Positions 6,938 through 12,118 of a stretch of 12,118 bases of DNA are shown here, piece after piece (position 1 is the first letter of the stretch; the number at the start of each line of letters is the position of its first letter). This DNA is from Pedobacter sp. UBA1654 (GTDB lineage Bacteria > Bacteroidota > Bacteroidia > Sphingobacteriales > Sphingobacteriaceae). The position numbers and the translations under genes are program-made. Location of the stretch: NCBI GenBank assembly GCA_002320935.1, contig DCLG01000060.1, positions 24,324-36,441 on the forward strand. The letters are read 5' to 3'. The notes beneath the pieces are model-generated. The model was not told the DNA's origin, ran no database searches, and saw nothing but the letters and a program-made list of their open reading frames with translations.

Positions 6938-7821
6938 TTTGAGACTTTTCTGACCTCAATATCAAAGTCCAAAACAACATTCATCTTAATTGGGCTCTTT
7001 CCAGCACTGCCATAAGCAAGTCCCGAAGGAATAAACATTCTCATTTTTCCACCTTCTTTAATCAATGGCAAAGTGCGCTGCCATCCAAGCACAACACTGG
7101 TTAATGGAAAAACTGCAGCAGTGTCCGTGCTTTTATCGAACTCCGTGCCATCAAGCAGCCTTCCAGTATAGAAAGGATAAATGGTTGAATTGATGTTAAT
7201 CTCTTTACCAGCGCCTGGTTTGTCAATGATGTAGTAAACGCCCGAATTATGACGCGTTGCAGTTAAGTTGTTCCTTTCCAAAAATTCTTGAATCAACTTT
7301 TCATCACGCTCCGCCTGAGAACGTTCAGGAAAGGTCGTCACACTAATCATTAAAGGCTCATTAGAAGGTACATTTAAATCCGCCTCACCATTTCTGCCAA
7401 AACCCATATTAGAGGGTAACAAAACGTTTGCAGAGCCCCCTGGCTTTAAAGCGAGAATCGATGTGCGAATTGCTGGAATGGACCTATTCATGATGATTTT
7501 ATCTGAATATCCAACTTTGTTCGCAATGTTATCTGCATCCGTTTTGGTGTCGTAATAACTCTTGCCGTCTAAAGACTTTATCACAAAGTGATAAAGTACA
7601 GAATCAGTATTCTTGAAGTTCTCCCCTGTTCCAGGGTTTACAATCTGGTAATAGAATCCCGAAGGGTCTTTGGTAACCTGCAGGTTGTTACTAGAAATAT
7701 ACTGACTCAGCTTGCTGTCGTCGATAGCCTCAATGGATTCATACTCTTTCTCACATGAACTGAGGATGGTAATTGCGCCAAAAAAGGCAACAGCATATAT
7801 AGATAACTTTTTAAACATCAT
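6934..7821 (-). CDS. Tandem-domain FKBP-type peptidyl-prolyl isomerase lipoprotein
   Basis: A 295-residue predicted lipoprotein that catalyses cis-trans isomerisation of prolyl bonds in envelope proteins. The signal peptide ends in the lipobox LSSC with Cys23; the following EKEYE is acidic, so surface display is possible. Two FKBP units follow, each led by a similar helix and turn: about 38-165 (YISSNNLQVT...PSGFYYQI) and 178-293 (FLERNNLTATR...NSGVYYII). The second keeps the FKBP pocket: Tyr218, Phe228-Asp229, Trp247 and Tyr270 (LAYG). The first is degenerate: no Trp in the PAIRTSI stretch, and Phe141 where the pocket Tyr should be. Only the C-terminal domain is therefore likely to be active. 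The ATG abuts the TAA of the upstream FKBP gene with no gap, so the two are coupled. Its TAA overlaps the TAA of the convergent photolyase gene over four bases. The first ATG of a tandem pair (7821 and 7818) is taken as start. Confidence 0.9.
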   Translation of the reverse strand: MMFKKLSIYAVAFFGAITILSSCEKEYESIEAIDDSKLSQYISSNNLQVTKDPSGFYYQIVNPGTGENFKNTDSVLYHFVIKSLDGKSYYDTKTDADNIANKVGYSDKIIMNRSIPAIRTSILALKPGGSANVLLPSNMGFGRNGEADLNVPSNEPLMISVTTFPERSQAERDEKLIQEFLERNNLTATRHNSGVYYIIDKPGAGKEININSTIYPFYTGRLLDGTEFDKSTDTAAVFPLTSVVLGWQRTLPLIKEGGKMRMFIPSGLAYGSAGKSPIKMNVVLDFDIEVRKVSN

Positions 7822-8445
7822 TTATTTAGATTGTATTTTTTGATTATTAAGTGTTCTCAAAACATCACGAACCGGCCTTGCAGCAGCTTCGCCTTCCGGA
7901 TTCTCCTCAGGCGTTTCCTCCGGCTCAGCATCAGGATCTTCTTCTACGGGCGGCGCAGGGTACTGAACCTTATCTCTGATTATTGCTCTGAAGACAATTA
8001 CATAGTCAAGATTAGAATTCGGTGGGATCGGGCCCACCTGCTTATTCGTATAAGCCATGGTAGACGGAATCAACAACCTTATGGAACCTCCTCCCGGCTT
8101 TATTTTCAGCAGTCCGGCCCTCCAACCTTCAATTAGACCCGAATATTTCAGCTTCACAGAATCTCCGCTTTCAACGATGATCCCATTTAACAATTTACCC
8201 GTATAACTTACAATGATTTCATCATCTTCTTGTATAGTAATATCCTCCGTGCCGACTGAGAGGATCTGACTGTGCAGTCCACTACGCTCTGCCTCAAAGT
8301 TCAGGTTGGTTTTACTGATGAACCGCTTTATGGAATCTATGTCCAACTGTAATTGCGTTGCTTTATCATATTCTACCACTTCACCGCAAGAAGACATCAC
8401 TATACATAGGACGGCACAAGCAAAAAAAAGGGCATTTTTGAACAT
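7822..8445 (-). CDS. Single-domain FKBP-like lipoprotein with acidic C-terminal tail
   Basis: A 207-residue predicted lipoprotein, first gene of a two-gene FKBP operon. The signal peptide ends in VMSSC with Cys20. Residues 38-63 repeat the linker motif seen twice in the downstream protein (FISKTNLNFEAERSGL). The FKBP domain spans about 64-157, with VSYTGKLLNG (79-88), IEGW (Trp108), LKIKPGG (113-119) and Tyr132 (MAYT). The usual Phe-Asp of the pocket is replaced by IVESG, so activity may be weak. After the domain a Pro/Glu-rich segment (about 163-187, PAPPVEEDPDAEPEETPEEN) and a basic end (RPVRDVLRTLNNQK) form a probably disordered tail. It may be envelope foldase or a chaperone; the substrate is unknown. 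GldI of gliding bacteria is also an FKBP lipoprotein, but nothing here shows orthology. A promoter lies just upstream and the fad-operon terminator sits behind it. Confidence 0.87.
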   Translation of the reverse strand: MFKNALFFACAVLCIVMSSCGEVVEYDKATQLQLDIDSIKRFISKTNLNFEAERSGLHSQILSVGTEDITIQEDDEIIVSYTGKLLNGIIVESGDSVKLKYSGLIEGWRAGLLKIKPGGGSIRLLIPSTMAYTNKQVGPIPPNSNLDYVIVFRAIIRDKVQYPAPPVEEDPDAEPEETPEENPEGEAAARPVRDVLRTLNNQKIQSK

Positions 8446-8450
8446 ATCAA

Positions 8451-8481
8451 CAAAAATAGTCTTTTATATCTGAGCGAACAA
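8451..8481 (-). promoter_or_regulatory. Candidate promoter of the FKBP operon
   Basis: Minus-strand TTG (8481-8479) and TATTTTTG (8458-8451) are 20 bases apart and fit the Bacteroidota -33 and -7 boxes. The -7 box ends only 5 bases before the ATG at 8445, so the message would be almost leaderless, which lowers confidence. I see no better pair in the AT-rich stretch between 8446 and the terminator at 8505. Confidence 0.4.
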
Positions 8482-8504
8482 TTTTTAACTTTTTTTAACA
8501 ACAA

Positions 8505-8536
8505 CAAAAAACCGCCCTGCAAATTATGCAGGACGG
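8505..8536 (-). terminator. Intrinsic terminator of the fad operon
   Basis: On the minus strand CCGTCCTGCA (8536-8527), loop TAATT and TGCAGGGCGG (8521-8512) form a 10-pair stem with one G-U wobble, followed directly by six T (8511-8506) and GTTGTTG. The same bases read on the plus strand give a C-A mismatch and no U-tract, which fixes the direction. It begins 25 bases after the fadE stop codon. Confidence 0.9.
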
Positions 8537-8560
8537 CGGAGCGTATTTCTTTAGGTGTGA

Positions 8561-10351
8561 TTAATAACAGTATTTATTCGCAGCGATCAGTTGCTGTGCA
8601 ACCTCCTGCCTTGCAGCTTTCACATTGAAAGGTTCCATTTTGGTAAACCTGCGTAAACCCACAAGCATCATCCGGAGTTCATCACCTTCAGCAAATGCCC
8701 ATAAAGCTTCTTTACCAGCTTTGGCGACTGCGTCTACAGCCTCTACGAAGTAAATGCGCATCATGTTCAATTGGCCTGCACATGCTTCCTCACCTCGTAA
8801 ACTCACCAATTTCTCTGTTCTTAGCATCGCCGATTCCGCCACGTAAACATAACTCGCCATATCGGCGATGTTCATGAGGATCTCTTGTTCCTTAGACAAG
8901 CTCATCATCAGCTTCTGGACCGCTGATCCGGCAACCATCAAGGTTGCTTTCTTCAGGTTCTGAACAATTTTCTTTTCTGCAGCAAACAAAGTGTCATCCG
9001 GCTCGCCAAAATCAGGAATAGACATCAATTCTGATGCAACTGCTGTAGCAGGTGTCATTAGGTCCAGCTCACCTTTCATCGCACGCTTTAGCATCATGTC
9101 TACAGTAAGCAGACGGTTGATCTCGTTTGTACCCTCAAAGATCCGGTTGATACGTGCATCACGGTAAGCGCGATCCATTGGTGCATCAGCGGAGAATCCC
9201 ATACCACCATAAACCTGTACACCCTCATCCACTACATAGTCAAGTGCTTCAGATCCCCAAACCTTCAGAATGGCACATTCTACGGCAAACTGCTCGGTCG
9301 ACTTCAATTTCGCCTTGCTGGCATCCATTCCGCCCGCAACCAGTGCTTCATAGGCATCGTCTATATTTTGCCCGGCACGGTAGCTTGCACTCTCTACAGC
9401 GTAAACCTTAGTTGCCATTTCGGCAAGCTTATGTCGGATTGCACCGTACTTAGATATTAAACGTTCAAATTGCACCCTTTCGTTAGAATAGTTTATCGCA
9501 TGATCAATCACCTTTTTCGAAGCCCCAATAGCAGCAGCAGCAAGTTTAATACGACCAATATTCAGAATGTTCACTGCAATCTTAAACCCATTCTCTCTAT
9601 CAGAAAGCATATTCTCAACCGGTACATGGCAGTCGTTGAAGAAAACCTGACGGGTCGAAGATCCTTTGATGCCCATCTTATGCTCCTCAGGATTCATGGT
9701 AATGCCACCGAAATCCCGCTCAACAATAAAAGCCGTTAGATTCTTATCATCATCAATCTTAGCGAACACAATGAAGATATCTGCAAATCCACCATTGGTG
9801 ATCCACATTTTCTGTCCGTTGAGGATGTAATGTTTTCCATCTTCAGATAACTTCGCTTTGGAACGGCCTGAGTTTGCATCCGAACCCGCATTTGGCTCTG
9901 TTAAACAGTAAGACGCTTTCCACTCACCTGTACCCAGTTTCGGGATGTATTTTGCCTTCTGCTCCTCATTGCCATAATATAAAATTGGCAAAGTACCAAT
10001 ACCAGTATGTGCCGACAAAGCCACAGCAAAAGAATGCCCGGCACCGATAATGTCAGCAACCAGCATAGAGGTGTTGAAGTTCTTACCAAAACCGCCAAAT
10101 TCCTCAGGAACAGAAACGCCCAGAATCCCCAACTCACCGGCTTTCTCCAACAGCGACTGCATCAACCCTTCCTCCTGCGCATCAATGCGGTCCAGGTTTG
10201 GAAAAACTTCTGCAGTCAGGAAATCACGGCAAGTCTGCGCAATCATCACCTGCTCTTCATCAAACTCCTCCGGGATAAATACATCCTGATAAGTCGTTTC
10301 GGAAATTAAGAATTCGCCTCCTTTTATTGTTTTTTTGTCTGTAGTGTCCAT
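8561..10351 (-). CDS. fadE: Acyl-CoA dehydrogenase, about 600-residue FadE/VLCAD-like
   Basis: A 596-residue FAD enzyme that makes trans-2-enoyl-CoA from acyl-CoA, the first step of beta-oxidation. The N-terminal helical domain runs to about residue 145. The flavin-binding middle domain has CLTEPNAGSDA (149-159), MWITNGG (182-188) and MGIKGSSTRQV (226-236). The C-terminal helical domain has QVYGGMGF (379-386) and INRIFEGTNEI, whose Glu406 aligns with the catalytic base of medium-chain enzymes. About 170 further residues after the core form the extra helical domain of VLCAD-like and Bacillus FadE-like proteins, so long-chain substrates are likely. It is the last gene of a fadN-fadA-fadE operon, 44 bases after the thiolase gene. 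An intrinsic terminator follows. The ATG at 10351 has no Shine-Dalgarno sequence, as is usual here. Confidence 0.96.
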   Translation of the reverse strand: MDTTDKKTIKGGEFLISETTYQDVFIPEEFDEEQVMIAQTCRDFLTAEVFPNLDRIDAQEEGLMQSLLEKAGELGILGVSVPEEFGGFGKNFNTSMLVADIIGAGHSFAVALSAHTGIGTLPILYYGNEEQKAKYIPKLGTGEWKASYCLTEPNAGSDANSGRSKAKLSEDGKHYILNGQKMWITNGGFADIFIVFAKIDDDKNLTAFIVERDFGGITMNPEEHKMGIKGSSTRQVFFNDCHVPVENMLSDRENGFKIAVNILNIGRIKLAAAAIGASKKVIDHAINYSNERVQFERLISKYGAIRHKLAEMATKVYAVESASYRAGQNIDDAYEALVAGGMDASKAKLKSTEQFAVECAILKVWGSEALDYVVDEGVQVYGGMGFSADAPMDRAYRDARINRIFEGTNEINRLLTVDMMLKRAMKGELDLMTPATAVASELMSIPDFGEPDDTLFAAEKKIVQNLKKATLMVAGSAVQKLMMSLSKEQEILMNIADMASYVYVAESAMLRTEKLVSLRGEEACAGQLNMMRIYFVEAVDAVAKAGKEALWAFAEGDELRMMLVGLRRFTKMEPFNVKAARQEVAQQLIAANKYCY

Positions 10352-10395
10352 ACTTGTAATATTTAATTGAGCAAGCTCATCTTGTTTAAAATCTG

Positions 10396-11571
10396 TTATA
10401 ACATCTCAAAAATTCCCGCTGCACCCTGGCCTGTACCCACACACATGGTCACCATGCCGTATTTCTTGTCTCTCCTTTTCAGTTCATTGAACAGTTGAAC
10501 AGACAATTTTGCGCCTGAACAACCCAGTGGATGCCCCAGTGCGATACCGCCCCCGTTCACATTCAGGATATCGGTATTGATGCCGAGTTCGCGCACTATC
10601 GCCAGCGATTGTGAAGCAAAGGCTTCATTCAATTCGATCAGATCCATCTGATCCAACTTCATACCTGCCATTTCCAAGGCCTTTGGAATTGCCGCAATCG
10701 GGCCAATGCCCATTACTCTTGGCGGTACACCGGCAACGCTGTAGCTCACCAATCTTGCAATTGGCTCAACACCCAGCTCCTTCATTTTCTGTTCAGATAC
10801 CACCAGCACAAAAGCAGCACCATCCGAAGTTTGGGACGAGTTACCTGCCGTTACTGTGCCATCAGCAGCAAACACCGGCTTCAGCTTGGCAAGTTTTTCA
10901 ATTGTTGTATCTGCCCGCGGACCTTCATCGGTGTCTACCACAAAACTCCTGGTCTGCTTTTTCATGTTTTCATCCAGATAGGTCTCGTTTACGGTAATCG
11001 GTAATACGCCAGCTTTAAGATGACCGTTTTTGATGGCTTCAACTGCCCTCATATTAGATTGGTAAGCAAAAGCATCCTGGTCTTCGCGATTAACTTTATA
11101 CGCATTGGCTACAGCCTCTGCAGTGAGGCCCATGCCCCAGTACCAGTCCGGATTGTTCTTCGCGACTTCCGGATTTGGCACCAGTTTCCAACCGCCGAAA
11201 GGCATTCCCGACATTACCTCCACGCCGCCAGCAATGATACAGTCGGCCATACCGCTCCTGATTTTCGCCACAGCCATGGCGATGGTTTCAAGGCCAGATG
11301 CGCAGTAGCGATTCACGGTCACCCCCGGTACTTTCTCTGTATCCAGTCCCATTAGGGAGATCATACGCCCGATATTCAAGCCTTGCTCTGCCTCAGGTGT
11401 AGCATTACCTACAATGACGTCATTAATTTGCTCTTTATCTAAATTCGGAACCGAGGCTACGAGTGCCCTTACAACTTCTGCCGCAAGATCATCTGCTCTG
11501 GTAAAGCGAAATACACCACGGGGTGCTTTTCCTACCGCAGTCCGGTATCCAGCTATAATATATGCTTCCAT
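10396..11571 (-). CDS. fadA: Acetyl-CoA C-acyltransferase (3-ketoacyl-CoA thiolase)
   Basis: A 391-residue thiolase, the normal family length, that cleaves 3-ketoacyl-CoA with CoA to release acetyl-CoA in the last step of beta-oxidation. The acyl-accepting nucleophile is Cys90 in [14 protein letters not shown] (315-319), [14 protein letters not shown] with His347, and [10 protein letters not shown] with Cys377 complete the catalytic set. The N-terminus [12 protein letters not shown] is standard. A purine-rich AAAGAAGAAAAC precedes the ATG at 11571 and may act as a weak ribosome binding site. It lies 27 bases after the FadN-like stop and 44 bases before fadE, all on the minus strand, so it is the middle gene of the operon. 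A biosynthetic acetyl-CoA acetyltransferase is possible from sequence class alone, but the neighbours favour degradation. Confidence 0.96.
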   Translation of the reverse strand: MEAYIIAGYRTAVGKAPRGVFRFTRADDLAAEVVRALVASVPNLDKEQINDVIVGNATPEAEQGLNIGRMISLMGLDTEKVPGVTVNRYCASGLETIAMAVAKIRSGMADCIIAGGVEVMSGMPFGGWKLVPNPEVAKNNPDWYWGMGLTAEAVANAYKVNREDQDAFAYQSNMRAVEAIKNGHLKAGVLPITVNETYLDENMKKQTRSFVVDTDEGPRADTTIEKLAKLKPVFAADGTVTAGNSSQTSDGAAFVLVVSEQKMKELGVEPIARLVSYSVAGVPPRVMGIGPIAAIPKALEMAGMKLDQMDLIELNEAFASQSLAIVRELGINTDILNVNGGGIALGHPLGCSGAKLSVQLFNELKRRDKKYGMVTMCVGTGQGAAGIFEML

Positions 11572-11598
11572 GTTTTCTTCTTTAATGTTTTAGAATAA

Positions 11599-12118
11599 TT
11601 AGTTCCGCAGTGGTTTGCCTTTAGTTACAATACTTTGAATACGCTCAAGCGTCTTTCGCTCTCCGCATAAGGACAGGAATGCTTCCCGCTCCAGATCAAG
11701 AAGGTATTGTTCCGTAACTTCAGTTGGTGCAGACAAATCGCCACCACACAACACATAGCCTAACTTTTCTGAGATCTTTTTATCGTGTTCTGAAATGTAT
11801 TTACCAGAGTACATACTGTTCGCTCCGGCATATACAATACCCAGCCCTTGCTTACCCAGAACCTTAATATCCCTGCGCTTCACAGGCATGGTATAGCCCG
11901 CTTCTGCCAGCTCAATGGCTTTTGCCTTCGCATCTGCGATCAGCCTGCTTCTATTCATAGAAATCGAATATTTGTCCTGCTGCAGGTAACCCAGCTCAAA
12001 TGCCTCCTCTGCAGATGTGGAGACCTTGGCCATACCAATCGTTAGGAACCGCTCTTTCAGTACGTTTTGTGAAATCTGCTCGCTCTTGAACTCATCAGAA
12101 GCACGCAATGCGAATTCT
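11599..12118 (-). CDS. fadN: 3-hydroxyacyl-CoA dehydrogenase/enoyl-CoA hydratase (FadN-like), C-terminal part only
   Basis: The last 172 or so residues of a large bifunctional beta-oxidation protein; the 5' part is outside the window and the frame is open to the edge (EFALRASDEF). An apparent TTG start at 12108 is an internal Leu codon. The end of the protein (GYVLCGGDLSAPTEVTEQYL, then DLEREAFLSLCGERKTLERI and GKPLRN) is characteristic of FadN/YusL-like proteins of about 790-800 residues. The N-terminal NAD-binding hydroxyacyl-CoA dehydrogenase domains are not visible, so the overall activity is inferred from this tail and from the thiolase and acyl-CoA dehydrogenase genes that follow. It is the most upstream gene of the operon seen here. 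Confidence 0.88.
   Translation of the reverse strand, partial: EFALRASDEFKSEQISQNVLKERFLTIGMAKVSTSAEEAFELGYLQQDKYSISMNRSRLIADAKAKAIELAEAGYTMPVKRRDIKVLGKQGLGIVYAGANSMYSGKYISEHDKKISEKLGYVLCGGDLSAPTEVTEQYLLDLEREAFLSLCGERKTLERIQSIVTKGKPLRN

Noticed and set aside
7822..8445. Calling the FKBP lipoprotein GldI
   Set aside because: Both are FKBP lipoproteins, but no gliding genes are nearby and pocket residues are lost; orthology cannot be shown.
10368..10379. TGAGCAAGCTCA inverted repeat before fadE
   Set aside because: Arms of only 5 bases around 2 bases, no U-tract and inside an operon; no support for a terminator or operator.
10611..10997. 128-codon open frame opposite the thiolase gene
   Set aside because: Pro/Ser-rich shadow of a well-supported conserved gene with no recognisable domain.
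11599..12108. Short separate gene beginning at TTG 12108
   Set aside because: The frame is open to the window edge and matches the C-terminal part of FadN-like proteins, so TTG is an internal codon.

Overview
The window looks like chromosomal DNA of a Bacteroidota bacterium, most likely a Sphingobacteriaceae member such as Pedobacter. This is inferred from protein character (SucA, FKBP lipoproteins with short type II signal peptides, a FadN-FadA-FadE set) and from promoter boxes of the Bacteroidota type (TAnnTTTG near -7, TTTG or TTG near -33), with almost no Shine-Dalgarno sequences. The whole 12.1 kb is gene-dense. The longest non-coding stretch is about 150 bases, and no RNA gene, insertion sequence or CRISPR array was seen.

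Layout. (1) 1-2276, minus: 5' part of sucA (2-oxoglutarate dehydrogenase E1), cut by the window edge, with a good promoter at 2301-2334. (2) 2340-6937: a light-response cluster. On the minus strand a divergent DASH-type cryptochrome/photolyase homologue is followed by a MerR regulator with a B12-binding domain (CarH/LitR type). Divergently, on the plus strand, a TIGR01777-type SDR protein overlaps by 4 bases with a complete class I CPD photolyase gene. (3) 6934-8445, minus: two abutting genes for FKBP-type peptidyl-prolyl isomerase lipoproteins, convergent with the photolyase gene and overlapping its stop codon. (4) 8561-12118, minus: a fatty-acid beta-oxidation operon in the order FadN-like (partial) - thiolase FadA - acyl-CoA dehydrogenase FadE, closed by an intrinsic terminator at 8505-8536.

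How the genes work together. The cluster in region 2 pairs two possible photoreceptors, a flavin-type cryptochrome and an adenosylcobalamin-type regulator, with a DNA-repair photolyase. The cryptochrome has lost several residues that photolyases use to hold the pyrimidine dimer, so it may be a sensor rather than a repair enzyme. A perfect 16-base palindrome and repeated TTGTAAAC-like half-sites lie directly upstream of the regulator and at the -7 box of the cryptochrome gene, which fits autoregulation of the module. The fad operon and sucA are ordinary central metabolism (acyl-CoA to acetyl-CoA; TCA cycle).
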